A program made the position numbers and the translations under genes. The notes under the pieces were generated by a model, which made no database searches, was not told the origin of the DNA, and saw nothing but the letters and a program-made list of their open reading frames with translations. From Mesorhizobium_K sp040049215 (GTDB lineage: Bacteria > Pseudomonadota > Alphaproteobacteria > Rhizobiales > Rhizobiaceae): 64,000 bases of DNA. Shown here in pieces: positions 43,282 through 51,410 of this stretch. Positions within the stretch are counted from its first letter, which is position 1, and the number at the start of each line of letters is the position of its first letter. The stretch is from NCBI RefSeq assembly GCF_040049215.1, contig NZ_JBDZDN010000001.1, positions 1,302,001-1,366,000 of the forward strand, written 5' to 3'.

Positions 43282-44232
43282 ATGCATCCAACGATGTCGT
43301 CATCAGGCAACACCATGCACGACGCAAATGTCATGACCGCCCGGGACTTGGGCGCGGGGCATCGCCTGCTCCGCGGCGCGCTGGCCATGTTGGCCGTACT
43401 GGCGCTCGTTGCCGGCTGCGCCACGACCGCCGAGACGATCCAGCCGGTAACGCCGCCCGGCCCGCCAACGAAATATTCAGCGCTGGTGATCGACGCGGCG
43501 AATGGAGAGACGCTCTACCAGTCCAACGCCACGGCCGCGCGCTATCCGGCTTCCCTGACCAAGATGATGACGCTCTATCTGCTCTTCGAAGCCCTCGACC
43601 AGGGGCGCGTATCGAAGACGACGGAGCTACCCGTGTCGGCCTTCGCGGCGCGACAGCCGCCGTCGAAGATCGGCCTCAAACCTGGCCAGTCGATCGACGT
43701 CGAGCACGCCATCCTGGCGCTGGCCGTGAAATCCGGCAATGACTGCGCGGTGGCGGTTGCCGAATATCTCGGTGGCTCGGAAGAACAGTTCGCCCAGCAG
43801 ATGACGGCGCGCGCGCGCCAGCTCGGCATGACGGGTACCGTGTTCCGCAACGCGTCCGGCCTGCCCGATCCCGAGCAGAGAACCACCGCGCGCGACATGG
43901 CCGTCCTCGGCATGGCGCTCAGATCGCGGTTCCCGCAGCATTTCCACTATTTTTCCGAACGCGAGTTCACCTTCCGCGGCAGGCTGGTGCGCGGTCACAA
44001 CGACATGATCGGCCGCGTCGAAGGTGTGGACGGCATCAAGACCGGCTACATCAAGGCGTCGGGCTACAATGTCGTCACCTCAGTCAGCCGGGGCTCGCGG
44101 CGGCTGATCGTCGTCGTGATGGGAGCCGATAGTGCTCGCGCGAGAAACGCCCATGTCGAGGTGCTGATCGAGAAATATATGCGCAAGCCGGAGCCGGATG
44201 GGCTGTTGAGTTCGCTCTCCCTGTTCGACTGA
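43282..44232 (+). CDS. D-alanyl-D-alanine carboxypeptidase (S11 family), possible lipoprotein
   Basis: 316 residues from the first ATG; ATGs at 43294, 43315 and 43333 are also possible and the true start is uncertain. Peptidase S11/PBP5-type motifs: SLTK (nucleophile Ser) in ARYPASLTKMMTLYLLFE, the SGN triad in LALAVKSGNDCAVAVAEYL and KTG in GVDGIKTGYIKASGYN. The signal segment ALAMLAVLALVAGCATT contains a lipobox (LVAGC), suggesting lipid anchoring, which is unusual for the family. It trims the pentapeptide D-Ala in the periplasm. Monocistronic or followed by doxX 61 nt later. Confidence 0.88.
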   Translation: MHPTMSSSGNTMHDANVMTARDLGAGHRLLRGALAMLAVLALVAGCATTAETIQPVTPPGPPTKYSALVIDAANGETLYQSNATAARYPASLTKMMTLYLLFEALDQGRVSKTTELPVSAFAARQPPSKIGLKPGQSIDVEHAILALAVKSGNDCAVAVAEYLGGSEEQFAQQMTARARQLGMTGTVFRNASGLPDPEQRTTARDMAVLGMALRSRFPQHFHYFSEREFTFRGRLVRGHNDMIGRVEGVDGIKTGYIKASGYNVVTSVSRGSRRLIVVVMGADSARARNAHVEVLIEKYMRKPEPDGLLSSLSLFD

Positions 44233-44293
44233 GCCAATCACCGCCAGGGCATCAACGGCCAGACGGAGAGCTTTCAAACAGAGGGAGCAATCG

Positions 44294-44710
44294 ATGTCCG
44301 AGAAACTGTCCGCCTACCAGCCGCAAGCCCTGGCGCTCCTGCGCATCGTCTCCGGTCTGCTTTTCGTCCATTCCGGCCTGGTGCTCGTATTCGATATACC
44401 GGCATCAATATATCCGCCGCCTCCGCCGGAAACGGCGACAACGCTCCTCATTGCCGGCGTCCTCGAACTCATCGGCGGAGCGCTGCTGCTTGCCGGTTTC
44501 CTGACGCGGCCGACAGCCTTCGTCATGTGCGGGATGATGGCGGTCGCCTATTGGGGGTACCATGTGCCGACGAGCTTCTTTCCGGCCAACAACATGGGCA
44601 CCGCGGCAATCCTTTTCTGCTTCATCTTCTTTTATCTGATGTTTTCAGGCCCCGGCGCCTGGGCGGTCGACAACAGGAAGGGCGTACAGGACGAGCCAGC
44701 CGGTCCGTAG
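44294..44710 (+). CDS. DoxX-family membrane protein
   Basis: 138 residues, four predicted transmembrane helices. ALALLRIVSGLLFVHSGLVL at the N terminus and TTLLIAGVLELIGGALLLAGF with LTRPTAFVMCGMMAVAYWGYH are typical of DoxX. GAGGGAG precedes the ATG. The family is linked to redox and stress membrane functions in some bacteria; the role here is not determined. Confidence 0.88.
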   Translation: MSEKLSAYQPQALALLRIVSGLLFVHSGLVLVFDIPASIYPPPPPETATTLLIAGVLELIGGALLLAGFLTRPTAFVMCGMMAVAYWGYHVPTSFFPANNMGTAAILFCFIFFYLMFSGPGAWAVDNRKGVQDEPAGP

Positions 44711-44787
44711 GCCTCCGCGCTGCGCGCCTGCGATCAGCGCGTTGACCACCCTGCAGGCAGCTGGAACGCATCGCGCGCATCAACACC

Positions 44788-44812
44788 GGAACCGGCATCG
44801 AAACGGCGCGTT
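44788..44812 (+). promoter_or_regulatory. EcfG-type (general stress sigma factor) promoter
   Basis: GGAAC (44788-44792), 16-nt spacer, CGTT (44809-44812). This is the consensus GGAAC-N16/17-CGTT used by EcfG in alphaproteobacteria. It lies 39 nt ahead of the DUF982 start, giving a short leader containing GGGGAGA. Also expected to drive the Pro-rich peptide gene after it. Confidence 0.65.
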
Positions 44813-44851
44813 TACTTCTCCACTGAAACGACTTCAGGGGAGACCCAGGTG

Positions 44852-45121
44852 ATGGAATCGACGGCCAGCCTTGAGAAGGAAGACCGATTGCCGTTCGGCG
44901 GCACGGTCTGCGTACAGATCAACGACAGCACGAAACGCGACGTCAAATCGGTGCGGGGCGCCAGCGAGGTGTTGATCGATTGGCCTCACGCCCGCCGCGG
45001 CCCGGTCTATCAAACCACCATGGAAATGCTGCAGTCGGCGCTCGCCGGAAAGGCGACGCCGGAGCAGGCGCATGAGGCGTTCGTCGCCTTTGCCAAACAC
45101 GCGGGCGTCCTGGTGACGTGA
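44852..45121 (+). CDS. DUF982-domain protein
   Basis: 89 residues. The profile fits DUF982: a short beta N terminus (PFGGTVCVQINDSTKRDVKS), then LIDWPHARRGPVYQTTMEML and GKATPEQAHEAFVAFAKHAG, matching the WP...GPAY...C/LxAL.G..s.E.Ar.aF pattern. Rhizobial genomes hold many copies; function is unknown, with stress links suspected. ATG at 44852 is chosen over the adjacent GTG at 44849. Preceded by an EcfG-type promoter. Confidence 0.82.
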   Translation: MESTASLEKEDRLPFGGTVCVQINDSTKRDVKSVRGASEVLIDWPHARRGPVYQTTMEMLQSALAGKATPEQAHEAFVAFAKHAGVLVT

Positions 45122-45138
45122 GCGTGGAAGGACTTAAC

Positions 45139-45276
45139 ATGACCGACACAAGACCCAATCGCGCCTCGGGAAGACCTGGACCGGCGCCCGAGCCATTTCC
45201 CGGACCGTCGCCAGAGCCGATGCCGCCCGAGCCGGCCCCACCACCGGGACCAATTCCCGTCCCTCCGGTTCGATAG
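45139..45276 (+). CDS. Proline-rich small protein (45 aa)
   Basis: ATG at 45139, 17 nt after the DUF982 stop, with GAAGGA upstream. The 45 residues contain 19 prolines in a PEP/PGP-rich run (PGPAPEPFPGPSPEPMPPEP, then APPPGPIPVPPVR) and few charged residues. No signal peptide or membrane segment. Likely disordered or polyproline-helical. Co-transcription with the DUF982 gene and the EcfG-type promoter would make it a stress-induced peptide. The consistent frame, ribosome site and spacing support a real gene; no family was recognised. Confidence 0.55.
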   Translation: MTDTRPNRASGRPGPAPEPFPGPSPEPMPPEPAPPPGPIPVPPVR

Positions 45277-45351
45277 CGGATCGCGGGCAGGAGAGCCGAC
45301 GCCCAAGCCCGAGCAAGCCCGACAGCGTGCGGCATCCCGGGCCGCTCTCGG

Positions 45352-46455
45352 CTATGGGAAGAAAATAAGGAAGACGTAGGCGCTGAATATGACCAGGTGG
45401 ACAAGCCCGGTGAGAAAGGTGGTGCGTCCCGTGCCGAAGCTGATGACGCTGATGCCAAGCCCGAGGAGGAGCAGCACTGTGTCGCCGGAGCCAAGACCGA
45501 GCGTCAGCTGCTTTCCGGTGATGAGGCTTGCGGCGGAGACCGCCGGAATGGTGAGCCCGATCGTGGCGCAGGCCGAGCCGAGCGCGATGTTCAGGCTGCG
45601 CTGCAACTCGTTGTTGAGCGAAGCGCGCACCGCGGCCAACGATTCCGGCAGCAGCACCAGCGTGGCTATGAACGCGCCGACAATCGCGTCGGCCTGTTCG
45701 ACCTGAAGCGCGACCAGCGCATCCTCAACCCCCGCGGCGATGTCCTCGGCCAGCAGAACGATGCCCGCCAGGCCGACGAACAGGAAAACGACATTGGCGG
45801 ATATGCCGCCGTGCACGGCGAGATCCAGCCTGCGTTGGGGGCCGATGAGTTCCTCGACGAAGTCCTCCCGGTGGACGCCCATCTGGGCGTAGGCGAAGCT
45901 TGCGTAGAGCAGCACGGAAAGCAGACTGACGAAGACCAGCTGCGCAGGCGAGAAATTGCCGTGTCCGGCGCTCAGCGTGTAGTTCGGCAGCACCAGGGTC
46001 AGCACGGCCAGCGCCGCCAGCATGGCGAGGTAGGCATTCGTCCCCTGGCGCTTGAGTTCCTGGTGCTTGTGCCGCAGGCCGCCGAAGGTCAGGCAGACGC
46101 CAACGACGCCGCCGCAGATGATCATGACGGTCGAAAACACAGATTCTCGAGCCAGCGTCGGGTTGTTCTCGCCATGAAGCATCATCGAGACGATGACGGA
46201 GACCTCGATGGTGGTGACGGCGAGCGTCAGCACCAGCGTGCCATAGGGCTCGCCGATGCGATGTGCGATTGCCTCGGCATGGTGGAGCGTGGCGAAAACG
46301 GTCGCGAAGACCAGTCCGATCGCCAGCAGTGACAGTACGATCTTGACGGGACCGGGGGCATGCTCGGCCGAGAGCGCACCGAACTGCAGGACGGCAGCCA
46401 GCGCCAAAGTGGCCGTGGGGAGCGCGTGGGCGACCGTCCGCCGATTGAAAATCAT
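45352..46455 (-). CDS. Calcium/proton (ionic) antiporter, ChaA/CaCA type
   Basis: 367 residues, about eleven transmembrane helices. Two inverted alpha-repeat regions are visible: LTLAVTTIEVSVIVSMMLHGE with ARESVFSTVMIICGGVVGVC, and FIATLVLLPESLAAVRASLN with IALGSACATIGLTIPAVSAA. The acidic residues at TTIEV and LPESL are the ion-coordinating positions of the Ca2+/cation antiporter family. It would export Ca2+ or Na+ in exchange for protons. ATG at 46455. No operon partner with tight spacing; dedA ends 73 nt upstream on the same strand. Confidence 0.88.
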   Translation of the reverse strand: MIFNRRTVAHALPTATLALAAVLQFGALSAEHAPGPVKIVLSLLAIGLVFATVFATLHHAEAIAHRIGEPYGTLVLTLAVTTIEVSVIVSMMLHGENNPTLARESVFSTVMIICGGVVGVCLTFGGLRHKHQELKRQGTNAYLAMLAALAVLTLVLPNYTLSAGHGNFSPAQLVFVSLLSVLLYASFAYAQMGVHREDFVEELIGPQRRLDLAVHGGISANVVFLFVGLAGIVLLAEDIAAGVEDALVALQVEQADAIVGAFIATLVLLPESLAAVRASLNNELQRSLNIALGSACATIGLTIPAVSAASLITGKQLTLGLGSGDTVLLLLGLGISVISFGTGRTTFLTGLVHLVIFSAYVFLIFFP

Positions 46456-46528
46456 GCTTCCCCTATCATCGCTGCTGCCGGCGTCACGCTACACCGAGAC
46501 CCGCACGACCGCGACGGAAAAGCAGGCG

Positions 46529-47122
46529 CTAGCCGCGATCGCCAACTGTTGCCGCGCGCCGGCTGAAATGACGCGAGGCGTACCAGCCGGCGAGCCCCAC
46601 CACGATCCCGATAGCCAGACCGACCAGCAGACGCTGATGCCTGTGCAGCGTGTCGCCGATGATCTGCTCGGCGCCGAGGCCGAATATGTAGCCGATGCCG
46701 CCGAACAGCATCGTCCAGACAAAGGCGGAGATCGCATTGAGGACGATGAACTTCGGCGCGGCGATGCCCGACATGCCGGCCGCCACGCCGCCGACCAGCC
46801 GGAAGCCATAGACGTAGCGGTTGCCGATCACGTAGAGGGCTGGATGGCGCTGCATCAAGTCGAAGGCGCGATCGAAGCCGGGCCGCGAGCGCAGGCGCTG
46901 CACGAACGGCCGGTCGGCAAAGCGGCGGCCGCACAGGAAGAAGGCGGCGTCGCCGCCGAAGGCGCCTAGGAAGACCGCGACGAAGGCCTGCCAGGGCACG
47001 AACACGCCTTGATGCGCGAAGAAGCCGGCGAGGATCGCCGCTGTCTCGCCTTCAGCCACGCAGGCCACAAAGACGGCGATCAGGCCATACTGCTCGATGA
47101 AAGTGTGGATGGTGTCCGTCAT
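46529..47122 (-). CDS. DedA-family membrane protein
   Basis: 197 residues. SNARE-associated/DedA marks: an N-terminal helix YGLIAVFVACVAEGETAAIL with the E-G-E loop, GAFGGDAAFFLCGRRF, the conserved NRYVYGFRLVGGVAAGMSGI (R near GFR) and a C-terminal helix LLVGLAIGIVVGLAGW. DedA proteins are lipid (undecaprenyl phosphate and others) transporters or needed for membrane homeostasis. ATG at 47122 selected; the longer in-frame ORF begins in promoter DNA. Confidence 0.88.
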   Translation of the reverse strand: MTDTIHTFIEQYGLIAVFVACVAEGETAAILAGFFAHQGVFVPWQAFVAVFLGAFGGDAAFFLCGRRFADRPFVQRLRSRPGFDRAFDLMQRHPALYVIGNRYVYGFRLVGGVAAGMSGIAAPKFIVLNAISAFVWTMLFGGIGYIFGLGAEQIIGDTLHRHQRLLVGLAIGIVVGLAGWYASRHFSRRAATVGDRG

Positions 47123-47263
47123 TTGCCGACTATCGCGCGATTGGGTGGCGGATGAAACCGGCCCTGCGCCTGGATTTCCGGGCGCGGGCCGCAGCATTGT
47201 GGCTCATTTCACGGCATGGTAGGAAGTGCGTTACCCGTTTGGGCTGCCCGCTTGGGAGGACCA

Positions 47264-47377
47264 ATGAAGAAGATCTACGTCAAGCCCGCCTTCGCAAATC
47301 GAGGCAGTATCACTGCCCTCACGGCCGTCGCTAACAATGGCGCCGGCCCTTTCTCGCCCGGGGCCAATCCGACATAA
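47264..47377 (+). CDS. Lasso-leader-like RiPP precursor peptide (37 aa), orphan
   Basis: ATG at 47264 with GGAGG 4 nt upstream. The peptide begins MKKIYVKPAFANRGSITALT and ends VANNGAGPFSPGANPT. The front fits the lasso-peptide leader pattern Y-x2-P-x-(L/F)-x3-G-x5-T: Tyr5, Pro8, Phe10, Gly14, Thr20. That pattern is the recognition element bound by the RRE (B1) protein. The tail is rich in Gly, Asn, Pro and has no Asp or Glu, so a classical lasso ring (N terminus to acidic side chain) is not possible. No B1/B2 protease or asparagine-synthetase-like cyclase is in the window. It lies alone in the 295-bp gap between dedA and the SMP-30 gene. Confidence 0.62.
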   Translation: MKKIYVKPAFANRGSITALTAVANNGAGPFSPGANPT

Positions 47378-47417
47378 CGATACGCCGACGAGCACCAAGG
47401 CGTCTGCGCTGACGGTC

Positions 47418-48335
47418 TCAATAGGTCTTGGCGCCGTTGACCATCAGCCGCACCATGTAGAGCGACGTCGTGCCCGCGATGTAGAGGCAGTTGCGCTTGG
47501 CGCCGCCGAAGCAGACATTGGCGACCACTTCGGGCACCTTGACCTTGCCGATCAGCGTCCCGTCCGGCGCGTAGCAATGCACGCCGTCGGCGGCGCTGGT
47601 CCATATGTTGCCCTGGTCGTCCAGCCGGAAGCCGTCGAACAGGCCCGCGGTACATTCGGCGAAGGGCTTGCCACCGGTGACCTTCTTGCCGCCGGCAGCG
47701 ACCTTGAAGACGAGCATATGGGCAGGATGGTCGCTCTTGTGCGTGCGGCCCGTGTCGGCGACATAGAGCTTCGATTCGTCGAGTGAGAACGCCAGCCCAT
47801 TCGGCCGCACCATGTCGGTGATGACCGCATCGACCTTGCCGGTTCCCGGATCGACGCGATAGACATGGCAGGCGCCGATCTCGCTCTCGGCCTTGTCGCC
47901 CTCGTAGTCCGTATCGATGCCGTAAGACGGGTCGGTGAACCAGATCGAGCCGTCCGACTTCACAACCGCGTCGTTGGGCGAGTTGAAGCGCTTGCCCTGC
48001 CACTTGTCGGCGATGGTGGTGATCGATCCGTCGAACTCGGTGCGGCTGACGCGCCGGCCCGAATGCTCGCAGGAGACCAGCCTGCCCTGCCGGTCGACGG
48101 TATGGCCGTTGGTGTTGCCGCAAGGCTGGCGAAAGACGCTGATATTGCCGCTCGTCTCGTCGAAGCGAAGGATGCGGTTGTTCGGAATGTCCGACCAGAC
48201 GAGATAGCGCCCCGCCGCGAACCAGGCCGGACCCTCCGCCCAGCGGCAGCCCGTGTAAAGCCTGTCCACATGCGCGTTGCCGTTGAACAATCTTGCAAAA
48301 CGCGGATCCAGAACCTCGTAGTCGCTTGGCGGCAT
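47418..48335 (-). CDS. SMP-30/gluconolactonase/LRE family lactonase
   Basis: 305 residues, six-bladed beta-propeller. Metal ligands appear in the usual order: Glu in CRWAEGPAWF, Asn in FNSPNDAVV and Asp in FSLDESKLYVADTGRTH. Other propeller-blade repeats include GNISVFRQPCGNTNGHTVDR and SIWFTDPSYGID. Family members hydrolyse sugar lactones such as gluconolactone in the cytoplasm or periplasm; no signal peptide is evident here. ATG at 48335. Divergent from the SDR gene at 48505, which may act on a related sugar. Confidence 0.88.
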   Translation of the reverse strand: MPPSDYEVLDPRFARLFNGNAHVDRLYTGCRWAEGPAWFAAGRYLVWSDIPNNRILRFDETSGNISVFRQPCGNTNGHTVDRQGRLVSCEHSGRRVSRTEFDGSITTIADKWQGKRFNSPNDAVVKSDGSIWFTDPSYGIDTDYEGDKAESEIGACHVYRVDPGTGKVDAVITDMVRPNGLAFSLDESKLYVADTGRTHKSDHPAHMLVFKVAAGGKKVTGGKPFAECTAGLFDGFRLDDQGNIWTSAADGVHCYAPDGTLIGKVKVPEVVANVCFGGAKRNCLYIAGTTSLYMVRLMVNGAKTY

Positions 48336-48504
48336 ATGCTCCCTCCCGATTCACTGGCCCGCCTCTCCGGGCCGGAACGATGATTACGCCACCGCCCGGC
48401 GTCCTGCAAATGCGGCGCGAGAGTATGTTCATAAGATTTGACAAGACGGGCGGCGGCCCTAAACCACACTCTGCCGAATGATCGCCAGTTCGAGGAACCC
48501 GCCC

Positions 48505-49251
48505 ATGTATGACATTGCCGGCAAGCTCGCCGTCATCACCGGAGGCACGCGGGGTATCGGCCTCGGCATAGCGCGGCATCTCCTCGCCGCCGGCGGCAAG
48601 GTCGTGATCAACGGCCGCAACGCGACGGAAGAGGCGGGTGCACTGCAGGCGACTTACGGCGAGGACCGCGTTGCCATCGATCTCTGCGACGTCTCGGTCC
48701 AGACGGAAGCGGCCGGCCTGATCGAGCGCTCGGCCAAGCACTTCGGCAGGCTCGACATCCTCGTCCACGCAGCCGGCGGGCCGGCTCCCGGCAAGATCAC
48801 CGAGCTGACGCCGGAGGCCTGGGCGAACGCTTTCGCCGTCCATGTGCATCCGGTTTTCCATCTTTTCCGCGCGGCGCATCCCTATCTGGCGAAAGAGGGC
48901 GGGGCGGTCGTGCTGGTCTCCTCCGTCGCCGGCCTGAGGGGCTGTCCCGGCACGGTCGCCTACCAGACGGTGAAGGGCGCGCTGATCCCGCTCGCCAAGG
49001 CGCTCGCCTTCGACCACGCCGTCGAAGGCATCAGGGTCAACGTGCTGGCGCCCGGCATCATCCGCACGCGTTTCCACCAGGCAATGACCGAGGCCGCCAG
49101 GGCGCACAACCTCGCCAACCGCATTCCGCTCAGGCGAGAGGGTACGGTCGACGACGTGGCGAGCGCAGCGCTGGAACTGATCCGCAACGATTTCATGACA
49201 GGCGAGATCGTCACCGTCGACGGCGGGATGTCGATGCGGATTACCGGCTAG
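48505..49251 (+). CDS. Short-chain dehydrogenase/reductase
   Basis: 248 residues, classical SDR. Cofactor motif LAVITGGTRGIGLGIARHL, NAG-equivalent ILVHAAGGPAPG, catalytic Ser in VVLVSSVAGLRG and YxxxK as YQTVKGALIPLAKAL, and the closing DFMTGEIVTVDGGMSM. ATG at 48505 is preceded by GAGGA at 8 nt; the in-frame start at 48478 lacks a site. It faces away from the lactonase gene; whether both act in one sugar or polyol pathway is not shown. Confidence 0.9.
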   Translation: MYDIAGKLAVITGGTRGIGLGIARHLLAAGGKVVINGRNATEEAGALQATYGEDRVAIDLCDVSVQTEAAGLIERSAKHFGRLDILVHAAGGPAPGKITELTPEAWANAFAVHVHPVFHLFRAAHPYLAKEGGAVVLVSSVAGLRGCPGTVAYQTVKGALIPLAKALAFDHAVEGIRVNVLAPGIIRTRFHQAMTEAARAHNLANRIPLRREGTVDDVASAALELIRNDFMTGEIVTVDGGMSMRITG

Positions 49252-49291
49252 TCCAGCGTTGTGCGGGGCACTGAGCCTCACCGCACCGGGA

Positions 49292-50374
49292 TCATCGATC
49301 CGGACGCCACTCGGGCAGCGGGATTTTTGTGCCCTCTGCCGGCAGATATGCGCTGGCGCCGATCGCAGCGTCCGGTCGGGGCACAATTTCTCCGGCCGAC
49401 TCGATGACCGACGCGATCGATGTGCCGGTATCGCCACCCTTGACGCCGCCCTTGAAGGTCGCCGCCATCTCCGACTCCGGCGCGGGAGCGGCGAGCACCA
49501 TGCGGCACTCCTTGGGCAGGTTTGACAGCTTCATCAGATCGCGGGCCTTCGGCGCATCGGGATTCTTGTTGGGGCGCCACGGCTCCTCGGTAAACCACCA
49601 GGCGAGCGACTTGTCGCAGCCGTCGCCGGGCATGGTCTCGGCCTGCGCCTTGCAGCCTGTAGAGCCCGGCTGGCAGCCGATGCGGATGTGGAAATGATAG
49701 TCGTGCCCCCAGAACGGCCGCACCTTGCGCAGCCATGAACGGTCGCCCGTCGCCGTCTCGCAGAGCTTCTTTTTGATGCCCGGATGGACGAGGATGCGTT
49801 CGACCTCGGGATAGCTCGCGGCGCGCCTCAGGAGCCGCATATGCGCCGGCGTCCAGACCTTCTCGTCGACGGTGAGGCCCTTCTTCTTGATCATCGAGAC
49901 GGCGCTGATGTTCTCGCGCTCGGCAGCCGTCAGCGTGCGGCTCGGCATCGGGTTCAGCCAGATGTCGGCGTCGAGCCCTATCTGGTGCGAGGCATGGCCG
50001 GTCAGCATCGGCCCACCGCGCGGCTGCGAGATGTCACCGATCATGAGACCAGGCCAGCCGTCTTTCGCCGCCGCATCGCGCGACAGTTTTTCGATCAGCG
50101 CAATCATCGTCGGATGGCCCCAGCGGCGGTTGCGCGACAGGCGCATGGCCTGCCAGGTTGGCCCATCAACGGGGATCGCGACGCCGCCGGAAAAACAGCC
50201 TTTGGAATAGAAGCCGTAGGATTTTGCCGGCATTGCTGCCGGCAGCGCCGTGTGCCCAAACAGGTTCTTGGCCAGTTCCTCAGCCCCGGCCCCGGGCGCA
50301 TCGACGCCCGATACGGCGAAAACCCCGATCACGACGGCCGCCAGCTTCAGTGCGGATCCGAGGAAAATCTTCAT
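49292..50374 (-). CDS. mepA: Penicillin-insensitive murein endopeptidase
   Basis: 360 residues with a signal peptide (ALKLAAVVIGVFAVSGVDA). MepA cleaves the D-alanyl-meso-diaminopimelate cross-links of peptidoglycan in the periplasm using Zn. Metal ligands are visible in GGPMLTGHASHQIGLDADIW (H-x6-D) and WGHDYHFHIRIGC (HFH); paired Cys residues (CQPGSTGCKAQ, GCDKSL) are usual. Longer than the 274-aa E. coli protein because of a C-terminal extension from about residue 280 with low-complexity text. ATG at 50374. Convergent with the SDR gene. Confidence 0.93.
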   Translation of the reverse strand: MKIFLGSALKLAAVVIGVFAVSGVDAPGAGAEELAKNLFGHTALPAAMPAKSYGFYSKGCFSGGVAIPVDGPTWQAMRLSRNRRWGHPTMIALIEKLSRDAAAKDGWPGLMIGDISQPRGGPMLTGHASHQIGLDADIWLNPMPSRTLTAAERENISAVSMIKKKGLTVDEKVWTPAHMRLLRRAASYPEVERILVHPGIKKKLCETATGDRSWLRKVRPFWGHDYHFHIRIGCQPGSTGCKAQAETMPGDGCDKSLAWWFTEEPWRPNKNPDAPKARDLMKLSNLPKECRMVLAAPAPESEMAATFKGGVKGGDTGTSIASVIESAGEIVPRPDAAIGASAYLPAEGTKIPLPEWRPDR

Positions 50375-50492
50375 CGGCTGTCCCAGCTCTTTCTCCGGCT
50401 CGACCTTGGAGCCCCACGGTTACCCGACCGTAAACGCCGACGCCACGTCCAAACTATACCACTTTCCCGCGTAGGGTTCGATCACAAGCGAT

Positions 50493-51410
50493 TCATCGGC
50501 GCTTCATCGGGCTCCTGGCATCGTTTTCGCCCTCGCCCGCCCAGTCACCCTCCGCCCACATGGCGTCGAAGGCCGACCGGTAGTCCGGGAAGCGGAAGCG
50601 ATAGCCGGTTCCCTTGATCGCCGCGTTCGAAACGCGCTTGTTCTCGCCATAGAAAGACCGCGCCATGGGCGAAAGTTGGGCAGAGGCGAAAGGAATTTCG
50701 GGCGGCGGTTCGACGCCCATCCGATCCGCGGCATAGGTCACCACGTCCTGTGGCGGCGCGGGCAGGTCGTCCGTGATGTTGAAAATACCATCCTTGTTGC
50801 GTTCCGCGAGATGCCAGAGCGCCCCGGCGATGTCGGCGACATGGATGCGGTTGAACACCTGGCCGGGCTTGATCAGGCGCTTTGCCGTGCCGTTCCGAAG
50901 GTTGACGAAAGCGTTGCGGCCGGGTCCGTAGATTCCAGACAGCCGGAGCACCGCGACGGGCAAACCGGTTTCCTGTCCCAACGACAGCCATTCTCTTTCG
51001 GCGGAGACGCGCAGGACGGAGCGTCGCGAGACCGGGCGGCATTCGCTCGTCTCGTCGACCCAGCCGCCGTCGTGGTCACCATAGACGCCGACGGTCGAAA
51101 GATAGCCTATCCAGCGCAGCCCGGGGACGAGATGCGCAATCGCGTCCCGTGTGGCCGCCAGGACCGGGTCGCCGCTCTCGTCCGGCGCGATCGAGACGAT
51201 CAGATGCGTCGCCTGTTTCAGCCGCGCCAGAAGTTCCGGCGAAAGGACATTGCCGTCGAAGAGGAACGGCTCGATGCCTGCGCGCCGCAAAGCACCGAAT
51301 TTCTCGCGTGAGCGCGTCGTGCCGTATATCCCGACCGCCGGATCGCTGCGCTCGGCAGCGAAAGCTTTGGCCGAATAGCCCGCGCCGAAGATGAAGAAGC
51401 TTGAAGTCAT
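50493..51410 (-). CDS. NAD-dependent epimerase/SDR-family protein (atypical)
   Basis: 305 residues. The N-terminal FFIFGAGYSAKAFAAERSDP carries the NAD(P) loop in the GxGxxG style, followed by THLIVSIAPDESGDP and WIGYLSTVGVYGDHDG with the YxxxK-type Tyr replaced in context (EREWLSLGQETG), and VAVLRLSGIYGPGRNAF, typical of extended SDRs. Function not defined. ATG at 51410 overlaps the queG stop (TGA at 51407). It belongs to the gst-queG-SDR operon found together in many rhizobia (from memory, not searched). Confidence 0.85.
   Translation of the reverse strand: MTSSFFIFGAGYSAKAFAAERSDPAVGIYGTTRSREKFGALRRAGIEPFLFDGNVLSPELLARLKQATHLIVSIAPDESGDPVLAATRDAIAHLVPGLRWIGYLSTVGVYGDHDGGWVDETSECRPVSRRSVLRVSAEREWLSLGQETGLPVAVLRLSGIYGPGRNAFVNLRNGTAKRLIKPGQVFNRIHVADIAGALWHLAERNKDGIFNITDDLPAPPQDVVTYAADRMGVEPPPEIPFASAQLSPMARSFYGENKRVSNAAIKGTGYRFRFPDYRSAFDAMWAEGDWAGEGENDARSPMKRR

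Noticed and set aside
48385..48481. Small plus-strand frame beginning ATGATTACGCCACCG before the SDR gene
   Set aside because: No good ribosome site and composition like non-coding leader; the SDR start at 48505 has its own GAGGA site.
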